From assembly GCF_035083965.1 (NCBI RefSeq), contig NC_089727.1, positions 12,963,501 through 13,027,500 of the forward strand: 64,000 bases of DNA, read 5' to 3'. The translations under genes were made by a program, and so were the position numbers. Of the stretch, positions 34,201 to 44,858 are shown one piece after another; position 1 is the first letter of the stretch, and every line of letters begins with the position of its first letter. Origin of the DNA: Branchiostoma lanceolatum. Taxonomy: Eukaryota > Chordata > Leptocardii > Amphioxiformes > Branchiostomatidae. Under the pieces are notes generated by a model that made no database searches, had not been told where the DNA came from, and was given only the letters and a program-made list of their open reading frames with translations.

Positions 34201-37200
34201 CAGGTAATACTACGGTCACATTTACCAATCCGGGGCCCGGCCGGGCAGCTTGTGGGAACGAAAAATATGATTTAAAAGACAACAAAGGACACAAAACGTA
34301 AAAAGATACTGTACTACAAACCATATATCGTGTATCTTCTTGATATGCCTTTTTTAATTTTCGTTTTCGCAAACAGCCCGGCCGGGCCCCAGATTGGAAA
34401 TGGGACCGTAGCATATGCAGGGATTGTTAGTGGGGGAGGGTAATGCACGTGTCAAGTTCTAGCTATAGAATAATTCACGAAAGTTGTGTCTATAAATTTG
34501 CCTTTGCAACTTATCGAAGGTTATATAAACTTAAGGTAAGGAGGTGTCACTTCTAGGCTCTATCAACTTCTTCCTGTCCCTTCCACCACAGGTGGCTAAA
34601 GACATGCTAGATACGTCTGACAGCCTCATTGTGGTGACGGCGGACCACTCCCACACACTGACGTTTGCAGGGTACCCTGACAGGGGACACCCCATATTTG
34701 GTATAATTATACTCCATATTCGGTATAAGTACACCCCATATTTTGTATGGTTATATACACGTCATAGTTGGTAATGGTTACATGCCATATTAGGTAATGG
34801 TTACATGCCATATTAGGTAATGGTTACACACCCTATTTGGTAATGGTTACTGCCCGTATTTGGTATGGTTGCGCCCCATATTTGGTATTGGTACATCCCT
34901 GAGTACACCCCATATTTGGCACGATTACACCCCATATTTTGCATGATTGCAGCCAACAAACTTAGGAATTAGGACGACAATACGTGGATTTCATATGATA
35001 TATGAGTGTAGGCTGCTGTGAAACAACACATTGTAACGTCTCACACTGTATATATACTGCAATTTTCAGGAAAATTGGAGAATTCACGTGTAAAAGACGA
35101 CCTACCGTATACGCCACTCCTGTACGGCACCGGCCCTGGGTACAAAATCACGGGAAACGGCACCCGGCACAACATTACAGATGTAGATACAGGTAAACAT
35201 CATCATCAACTAATCATCTCTTGCTGAAAAATAACAAAAGTATAGGACATAGATAAGTGTATCAAGTCTTCAGCTTTTCGTGATCATGTTCATTTGCTTC
35301 TGGGAGATGACTTTCGTGTAAGATTGTCAGTGTTAACTTTGTTCCCGTCTCTCTAGCTTATAAGGAATACACACAGCAGAGTGCCGTACCACTAACGAGT
35401 GAGACGCATGGAGGGGATGACGTCATCATCATGGCGGACGGACCCATGGCACACCTGTTCCACGGCGTGCAGGTATCTGTATCATTTGAACTCGTGCATG
35501 TTCCCGCTGTGCCTGTACATTTACCTGCACCTGTACGTAGCTGTATCATACATGACTGTACCTGTGCCTGTAGCTGACTCTGTATGCACAATCTGCACCT
35601 GTATCCATTCCCGTCTCATCTCCGGATCCGTCTCTGCGCCTGTCTCATTACAGGTCTGACTCAGTACCTATCTACATGTATGTACCTGTCCCTGTGTCTG
35701 TCTCTATATGTGTTGCAGTACCTGTCTCATTACCTGTCTCATCACCTTTCTCTGTGCCTGCCTCGGTACTGTCTCTGTGCCTGCCTCAGTACTGTCTTTG
35801 TGTCTGTCTCTATGCTTGTCTCTGTACCTGTCTCTGTGCATGTCTCAGTACCTGTTTCTATGCCTTTCTCTGTACCTGTTGCAGTAACTGTCTCAATTAA
35901 GGGTGGGTACCGGTACAGTGTACCGGTCCCAAACCGGTATTTTGTTATGGACCGGTCCAAAAAAAACGGTTCGGAAAAAATCAGTGGACCGGCCTATGGA
36001 CCGTTTAGAAAATTCACTGTACCAGGCTACCAGCAGGTGGTTACATAACCGGTCTAAGAAAATACAAAACAGCAGATTTAACGAGTCGTGGTTGCTCTTT
36101 TTCGAAAACGTTATATGTGAATCATATCTAGAAACACTTAAAGGATGATTCAACAGACGGCGAGGAGAGTATAGTTAATTTTGGGACAAAATGCGAACCT
36201 AAGAAATTATATCGTTCCAGACATGGCCTTAGCAGACACATGCATACACTTTTACTCAATTAAATTTACACTCGAAATAAAGACACTCAAACAAACCACA
36301 AATCAGTTACCCGATATTTGTGCTTCTTGTGTGCCAATAGTCCTCATAGTTTACTTGCTTTTTGTTTCTTCAAGGCCTATGATAAGCTACATGTAGCAAA
36401 TACTGAAAGCTGTTAAGCGTCTAACATATTGATTATTTGCTGGTCACAATGTTTATAGTTGTTGTCTAAGAAGGACAATATTGCTCTGAATCTTTTTGTG
36501 AGATAAAAGTTACGTTGAATACAGGGTTGCATGTTTTGGTACATCTTCGTTTTCTTTTTGCACATTAGTATGCACCGATAATTCTAATATACAATTTGAA
36601 CATAACTTGTAGGATTCACATAGACCTTTACTTGTATCTCGCTCTCCAAAATATGGTGTACTGAGACGCTACTATAATCAGGTATAGGTACAGGTCCGGA
36701 CCTGGACCTGACCCTCTGGACCTGGACCTGGACCGGACCTGAATGTTCTGTACCGGTACCCACCCCTAGTCTCAATACCTGTCTCAGTACTGTCTCAGTA
36801 CCTGTCTCAGTACTGTCTCAGTACCTGCCTCAGTACTGTCTCAGTACCTGTCTCAGTGCCTGTCTCAGTACTGTCTCTGTGTCTGTCTCTGCATGTCTCT
36901 GTGTCTGTCTCAGTACTGTCTCTGTGCCTGTCTCAGTGCCTGTCTCAGTATAGTTTACAAGCCGACGCCCTGTTATGTCAACTTCAATTAGAAGCCAATG
37001 GCAAAAAATGCTGGGCGTCCGGTGTCCGTAACATGCTAGAGGAATGCGGTTATGCCTTTGTTTGGAGCCCACAAGTATCCTTAGGAACAAATTTCTCACA
37101 TATCATTAACTCCATTAGTCAACGATTAAAAGACATCTATACTCAAACATTCTCAGCCGAAATCCACAACGATAACAGGGATAAATCTTACAGCAACAAA

Positions 37201-38108
37201 CTTCGAACTTACCGTCTGTTTAAGTCATTGTATAAAGAAGAAGAATATTTATCCATTCGTAACATCAAACACAGAGTGGCTACTACTAAACTCCGGGTTA
37301 GCTGTCATAGATTACATGTCGAAACAGGAAGGCACAACCGCACGCCTCTACAACATAGACTTTGTCAACATTGTGATTTAAATCGAGTAGAAGATGAGCA
37401 ACACTTCGTCCTAGACTGTAAATTATACGATAGCGAAAGAAGTGTACTTTTTAACCTTATTAAAGAAAAAATCCCATATTTCGAACATCTCAATGCAACA
37501 GACAAATTCATATTTTTATTACGCCTGGATAATCCTTGTATTAGAAATATTGTCTGTTCATATATTTACACATGTACAAAGAAGCGAGAAGAAGTCGACT
37601 CTACTGGTCTAGCTTAGTTTAATAACACGTTTTGTCTACACTATATGTTTACAGCTTGTATTGTTGTATTATGTCCTTGTATGTTCCATGTGTTAAGTTA
37701 GACGACCTGTACCTAGCCCCTCGGGGCATGAATGCACAATAAAGGTCTTTCATTCATTCATATTACACCAAGAATGAGAAATAAATAAGTATTCAGTCAT
37801 GTGCCTTCAGTACTAGATATAGATGCAACATAATGTCACCCATTGGCTTCATTTGTTTCTCAGAAAAAAGAAAAATCGAAACAACAACTTATTTGAAACC
37901 ATTGTCTTGTCCACAGGAACAACACTATATCACACACGTGATGATGTACGCGGCCTGTCTTGGGGAGTACACACACGACTGTGACATGCGCACACCGTCT
38001 GTCAACCCGAGACAACGCAGGAATGCAGGGATGACCAGTTCCGCTAGAGGGGGCACTTATGTCATCACATTGATCACGATCACTTCTAGTTTATTTGTGA
38101 ACTTTTGA
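31267..38108 (+). CDS. ALP: Alkaline phosphatase ALP-2 (membrane type, 11 exons, 558 aa)
   Basis: Exons: 31267-31312, 31700-32022, 32336-32510, 32755-32927, 33249-33444, 33814-33954, 34121-34203, 34592-34700, 35070-35192, 35357-35472, 37917-38108; GT-AG throughout, phases consistent, TGA stop. The signal peptide exon is short ([12 protein letters not shown]). Active-site motifs are kept: [19 protein letters not shown] (nucleophile Ser followed by Ala-Ala-Cys instead of Ala-Gly-Thr), [17 protein letters not shown] (Gly to Ala between ligands), TADHSH and ETHGGDD. The C-terminus is hydrophobic ([13 protein letters not shown]) and fits GPI attachment, though the stretch is short. Exon 2 (second half), the second half of exon 4 and exon 8 are nearly identical to ALP-1. 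Intron 4 contains a relic copy of exon 9; intron 10 (2.4 kb) contains a hAT-like element and a LINE fragment. Confidence 0.92.
33008..33195 (+). pseudogene. Relic copy of ALP exon 9 inside intron 4 of ALP-2
   Basis: The sequence 'caattttcag' plus the following ~110 bases parallels exon 9 of the same gene with its upstream intron (34990-35192): gaaaact.. vs gaaaatt.., 'gacgttcctgtacgttaccgg' vs 'gccactcctgtacggcaccgg', then an identical TACAAAATCACGGGAAAC. The copy keeps an acceptor-like end but its 3' part decays and no donor matches. It lies out of order, before exon 5, so inclusion would break the protein order. Confidence 0.8.
34695..34960. repeat. Degenerate minisatellite seeded by the exon 8 splice donor, ALP-2 intron 8
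   Basis: About 12 diverged units of roughly 20 bases carry 'ccatatttggtat(g/a)' or 'ccatattaggtaatgg'. The first unit is the end of exon 8 itself (CACCCCATATTTG then GTATAA), so the array appears to have grown from the exon-intron junction. A shorter series of the same units follows exon 8 in ALP-1 (28010-28065). Many units retain a GGTA core like a splice donor. Confidence 0.75.
35473..35889. repeat. 'CTGTCTC(A/T)GTAC' variable repeat, ALP-2 intron 10 (left part)
   Basis: Short degenerate units (cctgtctcagtac, ctgcctcagtactgtctctgtg) fill the start of intron 10 and resume at 36777-36950 after the hAT-like element, showing that the element inserted into a pre-existing simple array. The valine/cysteine-rich reading frames across it are not genes. 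Confidence 0.85.
35890..36776. mobile_element. hAT-like non-autonomous DNA transposon with 8 bp target duplication, ALP-2 intron 10
   Basis: Terminal inverted repeats TA(A/G)GGGTGGGTACCGGTACA lie at 35898-35917 and 36749-36768 with one mismatch. The 8-base GTCTCAAT is duplicated at 35890-35897 and 36769-36776. Subterminal GGACCGGTCC-like palindromes repeat near both ends. An 8 bp duplication is the hAT hallmark. The 871-base interior has no transposase frame. Confidence 0.85.
36777..36950. repeat. 'CTCAGTACCTGT' repeat, ALP-2 intron 10 (right part)
   Basis: Continuation of the array at 35473-35889 on the other side of the hAT-like insertion. Units are CTGTCTCAGTACCTGTCTC and close variants. 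Confidence 0.85.
36951..37764 (+). mobile_element. 5'-truncated LINE (non-LTR retrotransposon), ORF2 C-terminus and 3' end, ALP-2 intron 10
   Basis: An open frame of about 220 codons runs 36951-37617. It contains [40 protein letters not shown] and a [19 protein letters not shown] cluster (C-x2-C-x9-H-x4-C), the pattern at the C-terminus of many animal LINE ORF2 proteins. The 3' end has AATAAA near 37738 and closes with a CATT tandem (37751-37761). Reverse transcriptase and endonuclease domains are absent. The frame is intact but starts inside the simple repeat. It is in the same orientation as ALP-2. Confidence 0.8.
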
Positions 38109-39384
38109 TCTTGAAGAATTAAACTCCGATGAGTGGAGGTTGTCTGGACTTGCGCTCACCAATTTTTTTATGTCACATCTACAAGCTATCTACATGTGAT
38201 TGTGTCTTTTCGAGTTATGATTTTGGTAGCGTTAGTACAATTGTATAAGTACTAATACTTGAATGCGCTATAAATCTATTCTATCATCCATTTTATTCAA
38301 GTAATGAAAAGCTAGGAGCGTATGTTCCATTTTTCTTGCAATGGTAACATTGATTTGTTTGCCGGACTTTTGATAGCCTAAGATGTCATTCTAGATATTG
38401 CCTAGCCTAGCATATTTTTATCACATTCCTGTTCTAAATCCGTCATCTAGTGCATAAGCATTTTGATTATAAGATGTCTCTATTAACATTACATCTATTT
38501 GTTTATTGGTAGGTTGAATTGTTGATAAGGTATAAGAATGATGAAAAGTTTTTAACACCCTTTGTGAGCTTTGTGCGATTTCCCCATTCCTGATAAGACC
38601 GATGTTTTGCTATTTAACGGTCGTTTTTTTGTACAATCTTCTCGCGGCGGCCAGGACTGGTACTGCAGATGAGGCTCTATTGGGGTATGTGTGGTCACGT
38701 CCTCTGAAACTGTGACTGATATAAAACATTCGAGCTCAGATTTGATATCAGACATGCACATTCACTTGTGACCTGTAGTTGGTCATACTACAGTCTGTGT
38801 TAACCTACTTGGACAAGTCAGACGGACAGGTACGTGGCCTACACTTAAAAATCTAAAGGTGCCAGTTTATTTCTGAAGGTGTAATTTGAGTGATTCTGAG
38901 ACGTTGCGCACGTTCTAAGCAATGCTTGGCGTGCGACACTTTTGTTTACAAATGGTGTTACGGTATATCTGTTATACATTAGCCACGGACCAACAGAGGT
39001 GCGTCGTTTGGCGACGACTCAATTGGCAAAGCGTTACTGCTGACAAGGTGACGCGAGGTCACTGTTGGCGGGTCATTCAAGGATGGATAGTTTTTGAGTC
39101 AGAATGACGTAAATCCATTGACAGCGTCTGTACAATGTCAGCACGTACACCTTTCGTCACCCATACTTAGGATACGTCATATGGAAACAACTTTCACCTC
39201 GTCGATTCTTTGCTGTCGACGTCATTCTAGTAATTGTCTAATTCATGTAACGTTTGACAATGGTATATCATACCTAGAAACGTTGGTGCCTTTGTGACCG
39301 GGGTCACCGGGCCCTTAGCTTTACAACACTGATCAAAGGTTGGTTGGTGCGTAAACAGCACGTGCACCGTATATGACTGTGACG
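38109..39384. other. Intergenic, ALP-2 to ALP-3
   Basis: ATTAAA at 38118-38123 lies just after the ALP-2 stop and could be a polyadenylation signal, though it is very close. No gene is supported. The last 50 bases before ALP-3 contain the block CAAAGGTTGGTTGGTGCG shared with ALP-4. Confidence 0.4.
39334..39351 (+). promoter_or_regulatory. Conserved 18-base block upstream of ALP-3 (shared with ALP-4)
   Basis: CAAAGGTTGGTTGGTGCG sits 51 bases before the ALP-3 ATG. ALP-4 has CAAAGGTTGGCTGGTGCG at 44796-44813, 63 bases before its ATG. The surrounding sequence is much less similar, so this may be a core promoter, initiator or 5' UTR element. Confidence 0.4.
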
Positions 39385-42300
39385 ATGGCTGGAGTTAGAG
39401 CTGCTCGGGTGTGTGTCCTGCTGACTGTCCTCGTAACAGTGACGTCAGGTAAGATGTCTTCTATATATGGAAGCACGTTTTATCACGTTACACTACCAAG
39501 ACACAAGGCAGTAACAACGTAACTTCCAACAAGCAAAACCCGACACAAAATAAACACGAACGTCATATCAAGGTATAGCACAACACATAAAAACAAAACA
39601 CATCAAACCACGATTAACACTAGCTCTAAAGATTGTTCCCTAAAGATTTCGCAATTCAAATATATGACTATGGTAAACGTACATGTACACTTTACTTACA
39701 ACTGGCAAAGACCATGTATGCTTGTACTAGACAAAACGACTGATTTGATATGCTTTATATTAATTACTTTTCATTAACGTTTCCCAAGGATCTCTCGATG
39801 ACCAAGCTCACAGAGGCCGGGCACGGTCTGACGCCAGAGACTATGGCGGCGCTCCTGAGGCGGAAGAGAACCCAACGTTTTGGAACAACATGGCGGGAAG
39901 ATCCATCCAAGACGCCTTAAGAATTCAACGGAACCACAACATGAATGTAGTCACAAGAACTCAATCTTATCTTAGCGGTTCTACTCTCTTAATATAATCA
40001 TAAGAGTCTGCAACCTTTAATCGGATACAAATCGCTACAAGCTCTGCTATGTTGATATTTCTGTGTAGCAGACATAGAAATTCTCCTCACGCCAAAGTGT
40101 ACTTGAAACGTTTTTGATTCATTTGACACTGTGCTACATTGTGAGGAGGTGATGGTTCACGATTACATTGTACTTTTCTTACTGTATTTCATCTAAGCGC
40201 ATTCGTTCTCGATCAATGTTATATTATACGTTTGACAACTCTGACTTTCTCTCTGAAAAAAAATCAACAGGTAGCTAAAAACGTGGTGCTGTTCCTAGGT
40301 GACGGTATGGGCGCGGTAAGTGTGACGTCAGCACGAATCCTGAAAGGACAAAAGGCGGGAAACCCGGGAGAGGAGACCATGTTGGCCATGGACACACTGC
40401 CGCACATGGCACATTCTAAGGTAAGGGTATAGCAGGAGGTAAAGTAAGACTTGATACCTCCTTACACTGAGGCTTTACCTGCAGTTTGTTCGTGGTTATT
40501 TGAATACAGTGCTAGTAGAGTGGCAGAAAGTGAGTGTGAAGATGGTTGCACTTGTTGGAGTAACGGGAAGTATCAGACATGATAGGTCAACGGAAGAGGC
40601 TACTAATTCACGGGAAGGTATTGTTTTATGTTCGTTTGTTTGTGAATTCGCAGAATATATATTTGCCATGCATATCTGCAAGTCACGTTCACCATAGAGT
40701 GACAGGTAGTGATCAATGGATACATGTAATGTTAATCAAAATCTTATTTGTATAATTAATGAACTACAATCAAACAAGACATACTCTAATAACCAACGGA
40801 GGCGTGACATCTACGAACTCTTTTTTCCAGACGTACAACATCGACGCGCAGACGCCTGACTCCGGTGCGACCGGCACGGCGTTCCTGTGCGGGGTGAAAG
40901 CGCGGTTCGCCACGATCGGAGTGGACGGGAGGGCGCTGCTGGAGGACTGCAACTCTACAAAGGGCAGGGAAGTCCAGTCTGTGCTAGCCTGGGCAGAAAT
41001 GGCGGGTGGGCTTCTTTTCCATTTTGTTTCCTCAAACATTAGGATGATAAATACATGTACTTGTTATCTGAGCTTATCCTGCAAAATCATTCGCTCAACA
41101 TATGCAATTGTCACTTAGGAAAATATGATATGAAATTGCTTGCAAAGTACCAATTCTACAGTCACTAACGTAGACTTCTTTCTTCTGTATCTCTGACACA
41201 GACAAGTCCACGGGCATCGTAACTACCACCCAAGTGACCCACGCCACTCCGGCGGCGGCGTACGCTCACACCGCCTACCGCGAGTGGGAGGTGGATAGCG
41301 TGCTCTCGGATGCTGCTGTCCAGGACGGCTGTAAGGACATCTCTGCTCAACTAGTGGACGACAATCCCGGCATAGAGGTAAATCTAGAAGAAGAAAAAAC
41401 CTACGCATGGCTCCGATCACATTCATCGTACGATCGACGCAAACTAAGGGCATTTTAGGCATGGCCGTGCATGTATCGTACAAAACTCAGCTGTCTTGTT
41501 ACCAAAATGTCCGTCTTAGGTCCTTGTCGGTGATTGGTTCTGTCACAATTTGCTTGAAAGTTCTACAAAATCTTTGCTCTCAGGTCGTCCTGGGCGGTGG
41601 TCGAGTGATGTTCCATAACGGGACGGACCCGGAGTATCCGGACGATCCCGGCTCTAACGGCGTCCGGGCTGACGGCAGAAACCTGATGGAGGAGTGGCTG
41701 GACGGGAAGACATCGGCGCGTTACGTCTGGAACGGGACGGACTTCAGAACCGTCAATCCGCTAACAACTGACTATCTTCTGGGTAGGTTTTCATGTACAG
41801 TACCGACTACAGGGATCCTCAATAGTTTGCTTTAAACAGCTCTTGCAGCTAGATGAACAAAGATTAGTTGTGACATGTCGTTCAGTGTAATATAACCAGC
41901 TGCTTCTGTGCCGTGTGCTTGCGTAGCTGGTGTGTTACGTCGAAGGGCCGTCATACCGGCTATATACGGATAGAAATAGACATAGACAGAGATCGAGCTA
42001 TCATCTCGTTTTACATAGCTTTGACCCACGGACAGTTGACTTGGTGAAAACGCCTCTTGTAGCTTACCGTACAACATTTTTGTGTACACTCAGGTCTTTT
42101 TGAGCCGAGTCATATGAAATACATGACAGACAGAGAGGATTCGCCAACAGAGGAACCTACACTACCGGAAATGACGCGAATGGCCATCCAGATACTGCAG
42201 AAGAACGAAAATGGTTTCTTCCTACTCGTCGAAGGTACGATTCCTGTATTAGCCTATCTTTGATGATGCTGTAAAAGATATAGGAATGCAAATAAGAGTT

Positions 42301-43878
42301 AGAGAAGAGAGACAATGTGTACCAAGAGGAAGGAGGAATTAGGTACCAGAGCATGCTCCACTGAGTCTTTATCATGATCAAACCTTGATGTGAGAATGCG
42401 TGACAGGTTGCTCAGTGCAATATAGTCAGCTGCTGCCGCACCACATGCCTGCGAAGCTAGTGTGTTACGCCAAATGGTGGTTACGGCTATTCAGATGCAG
42501 ATACAGATACAGAACCTGAGGTTACTGTGTAGGTGTGATTTATATTGTCACTTCGCGTCAATATGTTTTACTCCTTCATTATACCAGGCGGTAAGATAGA
42601 TCACGGACATCACGAGGGAAAGGCAGTAAAGGCCATCAACGAAGCGGTTGCATTTGACGACGCCATACAGGTACGCTTTTCTTATCATTTTTTAAACGGA
42701 GTTTTCATCAATGACCATAGATAGAAACTGTAGAGAGCATCACTTTTGGTGGCAGTGTTCTGAAGAATCTGCCAAAGTAATTGACCAGCTAGTATATTCT
42801 GTCTGATGCTACAGTCATGCTAAAGACCTGCTGGACACTGATGACAGACGCATTATAAATGTCCTAATATAATAAACATAAGGCTATCCACCAAACGAGA
42901 AAACACGACATTAAGTGGAGAATTCAGAGTTTCATATCTTTTCTATTGACCAGTATTTCCTGTTTGTCGCTACAGGTTGCTAAAGACCTGCTGAACCTGG
43001 ACGAGAGTCTGATCGTCGTGACGGCTGACCACGCCCACACAATGCAGTCTGGGGGGCTTCGGAGGGGGGAGAGGCAGTCCCATATTTGGTAGTCTTAGAA
43101 TGTTGCATGTTTTGAATGTTTTAGAATGTTTTGACTCTTGTTCTTAGTTCACGTGAAAGTCAATCTGTGTTGCCATTATCAAAGGTTAGGTATAAGTCCT
43201 ACTAGATATTTTTCTTTACTAGGCAAACTGTCTGCGGATCTCTGGGGCTTACAGCTGGTTCCAGACGGCAAACCGTACACCCCGCTTCTGTACGGCACCA
43301 GTCCGGGCTACAACATGTCAGGGGGCTCTCGCGAGAACATCACCAACGTGGACACAGGTACGAAATCACGGCGGGAATGTGAATCGGAAAGGAAGAAAAG
43401 TTCTAATTAGACCCTTTTCATGATCAATATTGTATAATATGTAAACCCATTTCCAATGTCAAGCGCCATTTTGAATCAGCTCTCGCGAGAGCACAGTCTC
43501 ACGGCACCGCACGAGAGATTGCACCAAAGCGAGACTCGGGATGGAAGAGGTTATCAGGTTACTAAACATTACAAAACCATTCTCTCCACAGAAAACCCGG
43601 ACTACCTACAGCAGAGCGCCGTGCCCATGTTAGTGGCGAGTCACGGGGCGGAGGACGTCGCCATCTTTGCTGGCGGCCCCATGGCGCACCTGTTCCACGG
43701 CGTGCACGAACAGAACTACATCGCTCACGTCATGAAGTACGCGGCCTGTCTGGGGGAGTACGCGGAGGATTGTGACCGGGAAGAAAGGGTAGCTTCTGGA
43801 TCCGCTAGAGGGAGCTTCAGCACTGCTGCTGTATTTTTCTCCATCAGTCTTACAGTACAGCTTGCATGGTGGCTTTAG
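39385..43878 (+). CDS. ALP: Alkaline phosphatase ALP-3 (11 exons; one-base frameshift in exon 9)
   Basis: Exons: 39385-39448, 39789-39946, 40271-40420, 40831-41005, 41202-41377, 41584-41782, 42094-42234, 42588-42670, 42976-43088, 43223-43357, 43592-43878. Summed length is 1681 nt, one more than a multiple of three; the extra base is in exon 9 (113 nt against 112 in ALP-4). Exons on either side are open and in the expected frame, for about 559 aa without the extra base. The signal peptide (VCVLLTVLVTVTS), FLGDGMG, nucleophile [38 protein letters not shown] and SHGAEDV are all present, with a hydrophobic C-terminus. Unlike ALP-1/2, an intron splits the segment before VAKNVV, and the last two exons are fused. 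The exon 2 donor (AAT|GTAGTC) is weak. It could be a recent pseudogene, a null allele or an assembly error in a G-rich tract. Confidence 0.85.
41420..41580 (+). repeat. Dispersed repeat in ALP-3 intron 5, also at 57560-57720
   Basis: Both copies contain a TCGTACGATC-type start, 'gcatgt.tcg.acaaaa', the identical block GCTGTCTTGTTAC and then 'gtcttag' and 'gattggt/ggttggt' segments in the same order. Overall similarity is moderate. The class is unknown. Confidence 0.6.
41869..41995 (+). repeat. Dispersed repeat in ALP-3 intron 6 (second copy at 42403-42522 in intron 7)
   Basis: The two copies share 'cagtg.aatata..cagctgct', 'tgcgtagctggtgtgttacg' vs 'tgcgaagctagtgtgttacg', and an 'atagacatagacaga' vs 'cagatacagatacaga' tail. 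The order and short A-rich tail are SINE-like. The presence of both in adjacent introns of one gene suggests local insertion or duplication. Confidence 0.6.
42810..42855 (+). pseudogene. Relic of the start of ALP exon 9 in intron 8 of ALP-3
   Basis: About 120 bases before the real exon 9, 'tgctaaagacctgctggac' and following bases translate in the exon frame to AKDLLDTDDRRIINV, close to [14 protein letters not shown] of exon 9. A similar relic lies at the same place in ALP-4. Confidence 0.65.
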
Positions 43879-44858
43879 GTACGCTATCTGTACAATTGCA
43901 TTGAGGCAGGTATTAAGAAATCAAATGCGCCTGATATGATGTTGACGGAAAAATCTGAAACCGCCAGGTGAAGCCACTGCGCAGGATTTGCGATTTCTTT
44001 ACAGCTTGTTTGGACCCAAATTTGACGGACTACAGTTACACGTGTACGGTGGCAAATGGATATTGTTTCCGCCCATGGGTACTGTCTGCGACCGTAGGAT
44101 CTGCTTGGAGATTATTAGCCAATGCGTGAGTTACCAAAAGTATATCACCCGCAGTCACAAGATTAAGTCTAAGTCACAAGATTGACACTCGTCATTATGG
44201 ATTCCTCAGCCGATAAATGTCTAAATGTGAGCTGGTTATCAACAAGAATATTCTACGTCAGGAATAAATAAAGACCCATCGTTAAGTACGTGGCATGGAA
44301 TAAACAGTGGGACGTGTGTGACTGTGGCCTCGGGAGGTCATACAAAGGTGAACGGACTTTGCTCAGAAGAAAAAGTCTGCATAAAATCAACTAGAACAGT
44401 TTTCGTCATTAGTCATTCATGCTTAAGATTTGTCTTTTAAACAACTTGTTTACAAACGCCAAGCTTTTCGGTTTCCTCATTTACTGTGTTATCACATGAA
44501 AGTCAGCTTTTTTAGCACTTGTACATGTATAACATTAGATGTCTTACGTAAGTGTTATTATATAATGGAAAAGTCCACATGTAAAGGTTACGGCAATAGT
44601 CGATCCAGGGTGAAGTTGTTACGTCTCCGAGTTTGTACCAGGGTATTAAATTGTTGATCCTCAACTACAATACTAAGCCACTGACTATTATCTTAACCTT
44701 TAGCTGATTAGAAAAAGGCTTTACAATCGATCCATTGTACTAGATGGGTTAATATATACTTATGTGATTTCATAAGTTGACGTAATCGGCGTGGGCAAAG
44801 GTTGGCTGGTGCGCACACAACTTGGCAGGTGAACTCACGACGTAGACAGCGTAGGAAG
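43879..44858. other. Intergenic, ALP-3 to ALP-4
   Basis: Two overlapping AATAAA hexamers at 44263-44272 are good polyadenylation signals for ALP-3, about 385 bases after its stop. At 44088-44121 a degenerate piece resembling the end of the foldback element of 26941-27370 is seen (GGATCTGCTTGGAGA). An AT-rich 'ttaatatatac' lies at about 44749-44760, roughly 100 bases before the ALP-4 ATG. Confidence 0.45.
44796..44813 (+). promoter_or_regulatory. Conserved 18-base block upstream of ALP-4
   Basis: CAAAGGTTGGCTGGTGCG differs at one position from the block before ALP-3 (39334-39351). Confidence 0.4.

Noticed and set aside
35473-36048. 154-codon and shorter frames in ALP-2 intron 10
   Set aside because: They read simple repeats and the hAT-like element end; no protein features.
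36856-36950. N-terminal part of a 253-codon frame ([11 protein letters not shown]...)
   Set aside because: It is translation of the CTGTCTCAGTAC simple repeat read into the LINE remnant; only the part from about 36951 is protein-like.
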